A stretch of 21,798 nt of DNA from CAVVEQ01 sp963806635. Lineage in GTDB: Bacteria; Chloroflexota; Anaerolineae; Anaerolineales; Anaerolineaceae. The stretch lies in the NCBI GenBank assembly GCA_963806635.1, contig CAWDZA010000004.1, positions 1 through 21,798 of the forward strand. The letters are read 5' to 3'. The notes beneath the pieces are model-generated. The model had not been told where the DNA came from, ran no database searches, and saw only the letters and a list, made by a program, of their open reading frames with translations. The position numbers and the translations under genes were made by a program. This document shows positions 6,989 to 15,308 of the stretch, piece by piece; position 1 is the first letter of the stretch, and the number at the start of each line of letters is the position of its first letter.

Positions 6989-8497
6989 GTGAGCTTTGGT
7001 GAGAACATACTCGAACTAAGGCACGTCAGCAAAACGTTCCCTGGTGTGGTGGCGCTAAAAAACGTCGACATGATGGTGAGGAGCGGCGAAGTCCATGCCC
7101 TGTTGGGCGAGAACGGCGCCGGCAAATCCACGCTTATAAAGATCTTAAGCGGATATCACCAGCCCGATAGCGGCGGCGAATTGCTGATCGATGGCAAGCC
7201 CGTTACATTCAAGAATCCCAAAGAAGCCATAGAAGCCTCCATCATCACCATTTACCAGGAATTGACCCTTTGCCCTCACATGACAGTGGCTGAGAATATC
7301 GTCCTGGATAAACAGGACCAATTCAAAGGCATCCTGCTGCGAAAGCAGGAATTCCGGGAAATCGCCGTGCGCGCCTTGAAGGATTTGAACCAGAGCGACA
7401 TCGACCCGGATTGGATCGTCAAAGATCTATCCATTGCCCAGCAACAAGTGGTCGAGATCGCAAAGGCCGTCACATCCAAGGCCAAAGTCGTCCTGATGGA
7501 CGAGCCAACCTCGTCCATATCCCAAAAAGATGCCGAAAAGCTGATGGACATCATCCGTGGGCTGCGGGCCAGCGGCGTGGCCGTGGTTTACATTTCCCAC
7601 CGGCTGCACGAGATCGGCTGCATAGCCGATCGGATCACCGTCCTCCGGGATGGCGCCTTGGTGGGAACGGTGAATTGCACCGATGTGACCGACAAAGAGC
7701 TGATCACCATGATGGTCGGGCGTGAACAGACCACCGTCTATCCCAAGCGTGAAGTCCCAATCGGAGATGTGGTGTTGAAGGTCGAGAACCTCGCGTCCGG
7801 CGAATTACTGAAGGGCATTTCCTTCGAAGTGCGCAAAGGTGAGATCCTGGGTATCGGCGGGTTGGTGGGGTCGAGACGGACTGAAATGCTGGAGACCCTT
7901 TTTGGGATGCGGGAGATCACAACTGGGAAGATATTCCTCAACGGCGAAGAGTTTCTGCCTCAAAACCCGCGGAATGCAATCAAACACAGGATCGCATTCG
8001 TGACCGAAGACCGGAAAAAGTCCGGCCTGGTGCTCTGCCTTCCCGTTCATGAGAACATCAACTTGGTCAACGCCCAGCGGCCTTCCTTCATGGGGTACCT
8101 GAATTGGCCCAGGCTTAAAGCCATCGCCAACAATCAGCGGAAGGCATTGAACATCCGAGTGAGCAGTATTGAACAGATTGTGGGTTTCCTCTCTGGCGGC
8201 AACCAGCAGAAGGTGGCGCTGGCGAAATGGCTCGATTTTTCACCCGAATTGATTATCTTTGACGAGCCTACCCGGGGGATTGACATCGGAGCCAAAACAG
8301 AGATTTACACCATCATGGGAGAACTGGCTGCGCGCGGCGCTGCCATCATCATGGTCTCGTCCGAGCTCCCTGAGCTCATCAGCGTCGCGGACAAGATTCT
8401 GGTTATGCAGGAAGGCAGAATGAGGGGTATCTTATCGAAGGAAGAAATGACCCAGGAGCGGGTTATGAGCCTGGCCACGCAAAAGGCATTGGAATGA
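6989..8497 (+). CDS. Ribose-type sugar ABC transporter ATPase (RbsA/MglA/XylG family)
   Basis: A 502-residue protein with two ATPase domains, the usual form for carbohydrate uptake ABC type 2 importers. The first Walker A is GENGAGKST at 40-48. The Q-loop is IYQELTLCPHMTVAENI, the signature is the family's variant LSIAQQQ, Walker B is VVLMDEPTSS, and the switch His is in VYISHRLHE. The second half has the normal degenerate P-loop (GGLVGSRRTE), LSGGNQQK and IIFDEPTRGIDIGAK. Translation starts at a GTG with GGAGG five bases upstream. It energises import of a monosaccharide together with the permease 29 bases downstream. Substrate specificity is set by the binding protein and is not evident. Confidence 0.95.
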   Translation: MSFGENILELRHVSKTFPGVVALKNVDMMVRSGEVHALLGENGAGKSTLIKILSGYHQPDSGGELLIDGKPVTFKNPKEAIEASIITIYQELTLCPHMTVAENIVLDKQDQFKGILLRKQEFREIAVRALKDLNQSDIDPDWIVKDLSIAQQQVVEIAKAVTSKAKVVLMDEPTSSISQKDAEKLMDIIRGLRASGVAVVYISHRLHEIGCIADRITVLRDGALVGTVNCTDVTDKELITMMVGREQTTVYPKREVPIGDVVLKVENLASGELLKGISFEVRKGEILGIGGLVGSRRTEMLETLFGMREITTGKIFLNGEEFLPQNPRNAIKHRIAFVTEDRKKSGLVLCLPVHENINLVNAQRPSFMGYLNWPRLKAIANNQRKALNIRVSSIEQIVGFLSGGNQQKVALAKWLDFSPELIIFDEPTRGIDIGAKTEIYTIMGELAARGAAIIMVSSELPELISVADKILVMQEGRMRGILSKEEMTQERVMSLATQKALE

Positions 8498-8526
8498 TAC
8501 CCAATATCAATTGGAGGGAATAGAGA

Positions 8527-9507
8527 GTGACACAAGCACAAGCCAAAGACGTCAAGACATCTCGCATGACCGTGGGGAAGGTCCTGATCAAATATCGCAC
8601 GATCGTGATTTTGGTCGTGCTGATGACCATCTTTTCCTTCCTCAAACCGATCTTTCTGAATCCAATAAATCTGCTGGCGATCATCAAGAACATGAGCTAT
8701 GTGCTCATCGCCGGGTTGGCGATGACCTTCATCATCACGCTGGGAGGCCTGGACCTTTCGGTTGGCTCGATCGCTGCCGTAGTGGGGGTTGGTTTTGCTC
8801 TGCTTGTTAAGGGCGGCTTGTTGCCGCCGGTCCTGGCGCTTTTGATCGTGGTGGTTGGCGCGATGCTCCTGGGTTCCTTCAACGGATTGGTAATCGTGAA
8901 GGGAAAGATCGAGCCGTTCCTTGTGACCCTTGCCACGCTCTATATTTTCCGGGGAATTGCGCTCATGATGACCTCAGGCAAACCAGTCCCGATCGTCATA
9001 CCGCACTTTGCCAATATATTCGGGAACGGCAAGCTGTTCAATCTCATTCCCACCCCTGTCATTATCTCACTCCTGGTTTTTGCCGTCTCCTGGTTCCTGT
9101 TCAACCGCACGAAGTTTGGGTTCTACGTCCGCAGCATCGGCGGCAACCAGGAAGCAGCCAGGGTTGCCGGCATCGATATCAGCAAGGTGAAGCTGGCGGC
9201 GTATACCATGAGCGGATTGTTCGCCTCGATCTCCGGCTTGATCATCGCGGCGCTTTTCAACGGAGGCCTGCCGGATGTGGGTTCTGACCTGGCACTGGAT
9301 AGCATTTCAGGCGTAATCCTGGGTGGAACAGCAATTTCCGGAGGCGCCGGTTCAATATTTGGGACTCTGGGAGGCTGCCTGATTATCGCGATGCTTAACA
9401 ATGGTATGTCGCTGATGGGAGCCCAGTATCATGTGCAGATATTTGTCAAAGGAATGGTCATTATCCTCGCAGTACTGATGGACAACGCATTCAAGTCCAG
9501 ACGATAG
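8527..9507 (+). CDS. Ribose-type sugar ABC transporter permease (RbsC family)
   Basis: A 326-residue membrane protein with about eight to ten hydrophobic segments and the family motif GGLDLSVGSIAA near residue 75. GNQEAARVAGI and an AISGGAGSIFGTLGG segment match the EAA-like coupling region and C-terminal half of RbsC proteins. It forms the membrane channel, probably as a homodimer, since this operon has only one permease. It starts at GTG with GGAGGG eight bases upstream. The frame is intact, unlike the two permease genes of the second ABC system in this window. Confidence 0.94.
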   Translation: MTQAQAKDVKTSRMTVGKVLIKYRTIVILVVLMTIFSFLKPIFLNPINLLAIIKNMSYVLIAGLAMTFIITLGGLDLSVGSIAAVVGVGFALLVKGGLLPPVLALLIVVVGAMLLGSFNGLVIVKGKIEPFLVTLATLYIFRGIALMMTSGKPVPIVIPHFANIFGNGKLFNLIPTPVIISLLVFAVSWFLFNRTKFGFYVRSIGGNQEAARVAGIDISKVKLAAYTMSGLFASISGLIIAALFNGGLPDVGSDLALDSISGVILGGTAISGGAGSIFGTLGGCLIIAMLNNGMSLMGAQYHVQIFVKGMVIILAVLMDNAFKSRR

Positions 9508-9510
9508 TGA

Positions 9511-9542
9511 CCTCCTTCCGAGGATGACTCGGAGAAAGGAGG
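9511..9542 (+). other. Intercistronic hairpin between permease and binding-protein genes
   Basis: CCTCCTT-CCGAG (9511-9522) pairs with CTCGG (9528-9532) and AAGGAGG (9536-9542), with a 3-base bulge. There is no T-run, so it is not a typical terminator. Such hairpins often protect or process mRNA so that the binding protein is made in excess of the membrane parts. The hairpin also sequesters a GGAGG motif. Confidence 0.5.
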
Positions 9543-9682
9543 AGGAAAACCAAATTCTGTTTAGTATTTTTCAAAGTACGACGTCTGGTTGAACCTACCT
9601 TATAAAAAAGAGGAGTTTGGAAATGAAAAGAATCGCATTTGCTGTTTCGATTTTCATGATTGTCGCTTTGCTGGCAGCCTGC

Positions 9683-9798
9683 GCTCCTGCGGCCCCTGCG
9701 GCAACGGAAGCCCCAGCTGCTCCCGCAGCAACGGAAGCGCCGGCTGCACCAGCGGCGACGGAAGCACCCGCTGCACCCGCAGCAACTGAAGCACCGTT
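9683..9798 (+). repeat. Four protein-level AAPAATEAP linker repeats
   Basis: Immediately after the lipobox Cys, a 9-residue unit (27 bases) occurs four times with synonymous codon differences. It forms a flexible linker between membrane anchor and binding domain, a style common in Chloroflexota lipoproteins. Confidence 0.8.
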
Positions 9799-9888
9799 TG
9801 CGGGGAACCCCAACTCAGCCGATTTCACCTTCGTGGGTGATCAGAGCGTCCCGTTTGACCTGAATAGTTATTATGCTGAAGTTGGTGT

Positions 9889-10831
9889 CGAAGCCAACAC
9901 TAACCATCAAGGAGCCAGGCGCGGTAAAAGTCCCCGATGATGTGACCACCACTATGCCCAAGGCTGACAAGAAATACAAGATCGGTTTCTCCGTCTACTA
10001 TACCGTGGACGAAGTGGGCTCCATGATCCTTGAAACCATGAAAGCCGCGGCAGATGAAGCCGGCGTTGAGCTACTGGTCAACGACGCGAACTACAAACAG
10101 GATGTCCAGAATCAGGCGATCGAGCAGTGGATCCTCGAAGGGGTCGATGGCGTCATCCTTGCCCCGTGCGATTTCACCGGCGTGAAGACCGCTCTGGATG
10201 CTCTCGAAGCGGCCAATATCCCGGTGGTCACCCTCAACGCCCCGCTCGCGGGTAACGTCAATGCGGTCACCATCTCCGACACCGTCGAACAGGGCAAGAT
10301 CTCCGGCGAACTGCTCGAAGAGGTTCTGCTGGCAAGCGGCAAACCAATGAAAGGCGAAGTCGTATATCAGACCCTGCCCTTCGTGCACCCCAATGCCGCC
10401 ACCCGCGCCAAGGGCTTCAAGGATGTCTTCACCAAGTACCCCGATATCAAGATCACCGAGCTGACCGGCATCTCCCCCGAAGACCACTTCAAGGCCTTCG
10501 ACGGTGCCCTCAAGGCCAACCCCGATATGCTCGGCGCCTGGGGCCTCTACTCCTCCGCCACGGTCGGCATGATGAACGCCCAGAAATCCAATGGAACCAT
10601 GGTGCCCCTCTCCTCTGTCGACAACGACAAGCCGATCCTGGCTGGGATCTATAATGGTGAAGTGGTTGGTACTGCAGCCTACTCCTCCATTGCCCCCGCC
10701 TGGTGGAGCATGACCCAGATGGTTAACCTGCTCAATGGCGATCCCATCCCCGGCGTTATGTTCTATGAGAATATGAAGGTCACCAAGGATAACGTGGAAG
10801 AAGCCTTCGCTCATTACTACCCCGGTAAAAC
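9889..10831 (+). repeat. Long direct repeat, copy 1 (partner 12241-13182)
   Basis: About 940 bases are repeated 2351 bases downstream. Apart from one extra base at 9901 and a divergent patch at about 9995-10035, the copies differ by only a handful of third-position changes (about seven by eye after 10036). No transposase or terminal inverted repeats flank it. Confidence 0.9.
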
Positions 10832-10893
10832 TTTGCAGGACTATTTGGCTGGCAAGTAACACTGCCTTAAAATATTCGAAGTATTAAGAAGTT

Positions 10894-10934
10894 GAGGCGG
10901 ATTGCGGTTGTCCGCAATCCGCCTCGATTATTTT
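10894..10934 (+). terminator. Strong intrinsic terminator after binding-protein copy 1
   Basis: GAGGCGGATTGCGG (10894-10907) and CCGCAATCCGCCTC (10912-10925) form a perfect 14-base stem with a 4-base TTGT loop, followed by GATTATTTTA. It marks the end of the ATPase-permease-binding protein operon. Confidence 0.85.
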
Positions 10935-10951
10935 AGCGCCAAAGTAATCTT

Positions 10952-10977
10952 TTGACTGCCAAAATAATTCCAGTCAA
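10952..10977 (+). promoter_or_regulatory. Inverted repeat upstream of the aldo/keto reductase
   Basis: TTGACTG (10952-10958) and CAGTCAA (10971-10977) are a perfect 7-base inverted repeat separated by 12 bases, between the terminator and the reductase gene. It could be an operator; no confident promoter hexamers could be paired with it, though GATAAT at about 11000 is a possible -10. Confidence 0.35.
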
Positions 10978-11061
10978 GCACAAGATGGGGTTTAATCTGA
11001 TAATAATGAAGAGAACAGCTAATAACCCAAAGAAAAGAATACTCTGAAAGGACAATCTAAA

Positions 11062-12012
11062 ATGGAGAAACGTCGGCTTGGCAATACTGATATGCAAATC
11101 ACCCCCATAGGCTTTGGCGCATGGGCACTCGGGGGTGGTAATTGGGTGTATAGCTGGGGACCCCAGGATGATAATGAATCAATTGCCGCGATTCATCACG
11201 CGTTGGATCTTGGTATCAATTGGATTGATACAGCGGCTGGTTACGGTCTCGGACACTCGGAAGAGGTGGTGGGACAAGCGCTGGCTGGTATGACGGAACG
11301 GCCTTTCGTCTTCACAAAATGCTCATTACCATGGAATGAGCGCGGCGAAATAATTGCCTCCATGAAGCGTGATTCAATTCGCCGCGAGTGTGAGGATAGT
11401 CTTCGGCGTCTTAAGATCAACGCGATCGATCTTTACCAGATTCATTGGCCAAATCCGGATGAGGAAATAGAGGAAGGGTGGGCGACGCTTGCCGAATTGC
11501 AGCGCGAAGGTAAGGTTCGCTGGATCGGCGTATCGAATTTTAGTGTCGCACAGATGCAACGAGCTGAGAAGATTTCTCCAATCAGTTCATTGCAGCCTCC
11601 TTACTCGCTCATCCGCCCCGAGGTTGAGGTCGAGATTCTTCCTTATTGCCAGAAACACAACATCGGTGTGATCGTTTATTCACCCATGTACTCGGGCTTG
11701 CTCTCTGGAAAAATGACAGCAGAACGAATTAAGAACCTGCCTTCCGATGATTGGCGTCAACGAGATCCCGAATTCCAAATGCCTAAGCTTGAAAAGAATT
11801 TGCAATTCGTTTCTGCGCTCGGAGAGATCGGTGAACGGCATGGGGTGGAACCTGGAGTGGTTGCAATTGCCTGGACCCTTCGTCAGCCAAGTGTAACTGG
11901 TGCGATTGTCGGGATGCGAAGACCCAACCAAGTGGATGGTATTTTTCCATCCGCCACATTCCGGCTATCCTCTCAGGAGACTGAGCAGCTAAACGCCATG
12001 GTTTCTGTTTGA
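11062..12012 (+). CDS. Aldo/keto reductase
   Basis: A 316-residue NADP(H)-dependent aldo/keto reductase with the complete catalytic tetrad: D56 and Y61 in DTAAGYGLGHSEE, K86 in FTKCS and H128 in YQIHWP. N- and C-terminal segments are typical (LGNTDMQITPIGFGAWALGG; VTGAIVGMRRPNQV). It likely interconverts an aldehyde or keto-sugar and the alcohol in the cytoplasm. GAAAGGA lies nine bases before the ATG. It sits between the two copies of the same binding-protein gene and before an FGGY kinase, so it probably acts on the imported sugar or a breakdown product. Confidence 0.94.
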   Translation: MEKRRLGNTDMQITPIGFGAWALGGGNWVYSWGPQDDNESIAAIHHALDLGINWIDTAAGYGLGHSEEVVGQALAGMTERPFVFTKCSLPWNERGEIIASMKRDSIRRECEDSLRRLKINAIDLYQIHWPNPDEEIEEGWATLAELQREGKVRWIGVSNFSVAQMQRAEKISPISSLQPPYSLIRPEVEVEILPYCQKHNIGVIVYSPMYSGLLSGKMTAERIKNLPSDDWRQRDPEFQMPKLEKNLQFVSALGEIGERHGVEPGVVAIAWTLRQPSVTGAIVGMRRPNQVDGIFPSATFRLSSQETEQLNAMVSV

Positions 12013-12121
12013 TCATATAGCGGGTTCATCTTCGGTAATGATTTATAACATTAAGGGCTAACAATGAAATTATTAATGTCAGCGTCGGATGTGAAGGATA
12101 AGGGGGTTCTTCAACCAACTA

Positions 12122-13201
12122 TTGCCTGCACCCAATCGCCGAAAGGAAGCTCCTGTGATTTCTAACGAAACCGATTTCACATTTGTTGGAGATCCGAATG
12201 CTGTATTTGACCTGATTGGTTATTACAAGGAAGTCGGCGTCGAAGCCAACACAACCATCAAGGAACCAGGCGCGGTAAAAGTCCCCGATGATGTCACCAC
12301 CACTATGCCCAAGGCTGACAAGAAATACAAGATCGGTTTCTCTATTTTCGACACAGCGGACGATGTGGACATTACGATACTAGAAACCATGAAAGCCGCG
12401 GCAGATGAAGCCGGTGTTGAGCTGCTGGTCAACGACGCGAACTACAAACAGGATGTCCAGAATCAGGCGATCGAGCAGTGGATCCTCGAAGGGGTCGATG
12501 GCGTCATCCTTGCCCCGTGCGATTTCACCGGCGTGAAGACCGCTCTGGATGCTCTCGAGGCTGCCAATATCCCGGTGGTCACCCTCAACGCCCCGCTCGC
12601 GGGTAACGTCAATGCGGTCACCATCTCCGACACCGTCGAACAGGGCAAGATCTCCGGCGAACTGCTCGAAGAGGTTCTGCTGGCAAGCGGTAAACCAATG
12701 AAAGGCGAAGTCGTCTATCAGACCCTGCCCTTCGTGCACCCCAATGCCGCCACCCGCGCCAAGGGCTTCAAGGATGTCTTCACCAAGTACCCCGATATCA
12801 AGATCACCGAGCTGACCGGCATCTCCCCCGAAGACCACTTCAAGGCCTTCGACGGTGCCCTCAAGGCCAACCCCGATATGCTCGGCGCCTGGGGCCTCTA
12901 CTCCTCCGCCACGGTCGGCATGATGAACGCCCAGAAATCCAATGGAACCATGGTGCCCCTCTCCTCTGTCGACAACGACAAGCCGATCCTGGCTGGGATC
13001 TATAATGGTGAAGTGGTTGGTACTGCAGCCTACTCCTCCATTGCCCCCGCCTGGTGGAGCATGACCCAGATGGTCAACCTGCTCAATGGCGATCCCATCC
13101 CCGGCGTTATGTTCTATGAGAATATGAAGGTCACCAAGGATAACGTGGAAGAAGCCTTCGCTCATTACTACCCCGGTAAAACGCTGAAAGACTATAGGTA
13201 G
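12122..13201 (+). CDS. Sugar ABC transporter substrate-binding protein, copy 2, without recognisable signal peptide
   Basis: The binding domain is intact (YKIGFSIFDTADDVD to GKTLKDYR) and nearly identical to copy 1 outside a patch in the first strand. The end is four residues shorter. The open frame begins at a TTG (12122) with no ribosome site and no hydrophobic leader, so a cytoplasmic product would be useless for transport. An ATG at 12064 with AGGG upstream opens a frame reading ...PTIACTQSPK. Deleting one G at 12145-12146 would join it to EAPVISNETDFTF, so one more frameshift is possible. Even then, the first 20 residues are not hydrophobic. The N-terminus is therefore uncertain, and the gene may be a decayed or recombinant duplicate. 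Confidence 0.8.
   Translation: MPAPNRRKEAPVISNETDFTFVGDPNAVFDLIGYYKEVGVEANTTIKEPGAVKVPDDVTTTMPKADKKYKIGFSIFDTADDVDITILETMKAAADEAGVELLVNDANYKQDVQNQAIEQWILEGVDGVILAPCDFTGVKTALDALEAANIPVVTLNAPLAGNVNAVTISDTVEQGKISGELLEEVLLASGKPMKGEVVYQTLPFVHPNAATRAKGFKDVFTKYPDIKITELTGISPEDHFKAFDGALKANPDMLGAWGLYSSATVGMMNAQKSNGTMVPLSSVDNDKPILAGIYNGEVVGTAAYSSIAPAWWSMTQMVNLLNGDPIPGVMFYENMKVTKDNVEEAFAHYYPGKTLKDYR
12241..13182 (+). repeat. Long direct repeat, copy 2 (partner 9889-10831)
   Basis: Matches copy 1 over about 940 bases with no indel other than the extra T in copy 1. Differences after position 12390 are almost all synonymous. Confidence 0.9.
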
Positions 13202-13207
13202 GTTTGA

Positions 13208-14755
13208 ATGGACTGTTTACTCGGCATTGATGTCGGCTCAACGAGCATGAAAGCCCTGGTTTATGACCTGGATGGCAATGTCATTTCACATGGCAGTCAC
13301 CCAACGGAGAGCATTTCTAACGATCCGGATCATCCAAACTGGCAAGTATATCTGCCCGATCATATCTGGGACGGGATTTCTTCTGCGATCCGTGATGCAG
13401 TGAGCCAGATTGGTCCCAAGGATCGTATCATCGCTGCGGCGGTTACCGGACTTGGCGCAGATGCGGTACCCCTGGATGAACATGGCGAACCGGTCTATCC
13501 ATTTATCAACTGGATATGCACACGGACAACCCCCCAATTTGAACGATGGATGGAGAAAGTTGGTCTGGAACGGACCTTTCAGATCTCAGGTTGGCAACCC
13601 TTTATTTGGAGTACCGCGTTACGGTTTATTTGGTTGAAGGAAAACGAACCAGAGCTCGCCCGCCGGATTCATAAATGGTTGATCGTCGAAGATTATGTTA
13701 ACTACAAACTAACTGGTAAATATTCTACCGATTACACGGATGCATCACCTACACTGTTGTTCGATCAACGCTCGTTAGCATGGTCGGATGAAATGTTGAA
13801 AATTGCAGGTCTCGAAAAGGATCTACTTCCAACTCCTCAACCAAGCGGATCATTCATTGGTGAAGTTACACCCGAGGCAGCTGAAAAGACCGGGCTACAA
13901 CCTGGTACTCCAATCTACCAGGGAGGGCATGACTACCTGGTCGGAGCGTTGGCAGCTGGAGCAATCTCATCTGGTACTTTTCTGGATGTCACCGGGACAT
14001 GGGAACTTGTTATTACCCCTACCTCCCATCCACAATGGACGTCTGAAATACGTCAATTAGGGCTCACGGTTGAAGCACATACTGTTCCTGGCATGTATTG
14101 TATCTGGGCAGGGGGAACCGCTGCAAGTATGCTGGAATGGTATAAGGACCAGATCGGGTTGGAAGCCCAGCGACGAGCACAATCTGGTCAAGGAAATGTG
14201 TGGTCGAATCTTATGGATGAAGCGCGTAGCGCGCAGCCTGGTTCCAATGGCATCTTCTTCCTGCCTCATTTCAACGGCACAGCCTGCCCGAACTTGGATC
14301 CGCGTTCACTCGGTGCATTCCTGGGTCTTAATGACTCCACAAAAAAGGAGGAAATGGCTCGAGCAGTAGTCGAAGGGCTTGATTATGCTTTCCTGGACAT
14401 GCTAAAAGCACTTGAACTGGGAGCGGGTTTAAATGCTGAAAAAATCACCGCTATCGGGGGCGGCACGCGTAATGAGTTCTGGATGCAGAATAAAGCGGAT
14501 GTCTCCGGTCGTCCGGTGGTGACTTTGGAGATTGAAGAGGCTACAGCACTTGGAGCTGCCATGCTGGCAGGTGTTGGCGCCGGGGTTTATCAGAATCTAA
14601 TTGAAGCTGCTCAGCGAGTTCATAAACCGGGCAAATTGTTTGAACCAAATATCAAGTTAACATCCCTATATTCCGAATTTTTTGAGATTTACAGGGAGAT
14701 TTATCCCGCCCTACAGCGGGTAAATAAGCGAATTTATAATCGCTTTCGGGTTTGA
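13208..14755 (+). CDS. FGGY-family carbohydrate kinase (pentulokinase-like)
   Basis: A 515-residue sugar kinase of the FGGY family. The N-terminal phosphate loop is LLGIDVGSTSMKAL, the catalytic Asp is D242 in GGHDYLVGAL, and the C-terminal ATP-binding motif is ITAIGGGTRNEFWMQNKADV with ATALGAAMLAG. Length fits xylulokinase or L-fuculokinase relatives. It phosphorylates a keto-sugar or polyol in the cytoplasm. It begins six bases after the binding-protein stop and is probably translationally linked to it. With the SDR and the two epimerase-like enzymes upstream, an L-ribulose/L-xylulose-type kinase is plausible, but family members cannot be separated reliably without alignment. Confidence 0.92.
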   Translation: MDCLLGIDVGSTSMKALVYDLDGNVISHGSHPTESISNDPDHPNWQVYLPDHIWDGISSAIRDAVSQIGPKDRIIAAAVTGLGADAVPLDEHGEPVYPFINWICTRTTPQFERWMEKVGLERTFQISGWQPFIWSTALRFIWLKENEPELARRIHKWLIVEDYVNYKLTGKYSTDYTDASPTLLFDQRSLAWSDEMLKIAGLEKDLLPTPQPSGSFIGEVTPEAAEKTGLQPGTPIYQGGHDYLVGALAAGAISSGTFLDVTGTWELVITPTSHPQWTSEIRQLGLTVEAHTVPGMYCIWAGGTAASMLEWYKDQIGLEAQRRAQSGQGNVWSNLMDEARSAQPGSNGIFFLPHFNGTACPNLDPRSLGAFLGLNDSTKKEEMARAVVEGLDYAFLDMLKALELGAGLNAEKITAIGGGTRNEFWMQNKADVSGRPVVTLEIEEATALGAAMLAGVGAGVYQNLIEAAQRVHKPGKLFEPNIKLTSLYSEFFEIYREIYPALQRVNKRIYNRFRV

Positions 14756-15308
14756 TATGCTAAGGCATCGACCTATCAACATTATCGGAATTTTTTATCC
14801 TTCAATCGAATTTATTTTGTATATTCTCCTGATCAAACAACTTAAGAATATTTAATGGTTAATTCCGAAGTTGAACCCATTTCACAAATATCACCGATTT
14901 ACAGATTCTTTTTACAGACGCAAGAATTCCATCAATCCATTTATTGATAAATCTCAAGTCATTTGCAGGTTGCCTTCCCTTCACCGCTGGTGCAGTTGTG
15001 GTGCAGATGGGGTAAAAAGCGGTGGAAAATATGGACAGTATAGACAATCTATCCCCCATATATACGATACAATGGACTCTTTACCACTATATATACGGTA
15101 TGGACAAATTTCGAGAGCTCTGGATTTTCCTCTTAATCAGTTGGTTCAGGTTGGGGGCCGGTCGCTCAAGTCCCTGGAGGATCATCATTTTAATTTATTA
15201 GAGCCTGCTGCAAAAGCAGGCTCATTTATTTGTAATTCAGTTTAGGGAAAATCAGAATAATAATATAAACGGTTCGATGGTTATCTTTAAACGGATCCTT
15301 TCAAAAAA
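14756..15308. other. Long intergenic region between convergent genes
   Basis: 553 bases with no convincing gene; a 124-codon open frame (14871-15245) lacks a ribosome site and family features. The region holds a terminator at 15201-15233 and a small cluster of related elements: TATATACG at 15059-15066 and 15090-15097, ATGGAC at 15031, 15072 and 15100, and a small ATAGA-CAA-TCTAT hairpin at 15040-15052. Otherwise nothing is seen. Confidence 0.6.
15201..15233. terminator. Bidirectional intrinsic terminator
   Basis: GAGCCTGCT (15201-15209) pairs perfectly with AGCAGGCTC (15215-15223) around a 5-base loop, flanked by TTTATTA on the left and ATTTATTTG on the right. It can serve both the plus-strand kinase gene and the minus-strand transhydrogenase gene, which converge here. 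Confidence 0.8.

Larger units (their letters stand above)
9623..10859 (+). pseudogene. Sugar ABC transporter substrate-binding lipoprotein, copy 1, frameshifted
   Basis: The gene starts at ATG 9623 with AGGAG seven bases upstream. The first 20 residues form a lipoprotein signal peptide ending in the lipobox LAAC. A linker of four AAPAATEAP-like repeats follows, then a lead-in (FTFVGDQSVPFDL). At 9901 one extra T relative to the second copy shifts the frame, and the open frame ends at 9940. The binding domain resumes as EPGAVKVPDDVTTTMP...YKIGFSVYYT and runs intact to 10859. That part is a type 1 periplasmic-binding fold (Peripla_BP_4), which would present a sugar to the permease from outside the membrane. 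Without the insertion it is a 411-residue lipoprotein. Confidence 0.87.

Noticed and set aside
9683..9798. Possible DNA tandem repeat or CRISPR-like array
   Set aside because: The periodicity is 27 bases and explained by a repeated protein linker with synonymous codon changes; there are no unique spacers.
10071..10862. 263-codon open frame on the minus strand inside binding-protein copy 1, with a similar one at 12380-13165 inside copy 2
   Set aside because: It is the antisense shadow of a GC-rich coding frame. It appears in both repeats only because they are nearly identical, has no ribosome site, and has a Gly/His/Asp-rich sequence unlike any family.
9889..13182. Possible composite transposon made of two direct repeats
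   Set aside because: No transposase, terminal inverted repeats or target-site duplications were seen; gene duplication with conversion explains the repeats.
14871..15245. 124-codon open frame in the long intergenic region
   Set aside because: No ribosome site, low-complexity basic sequence, and it runs through the bidirectional terminator.
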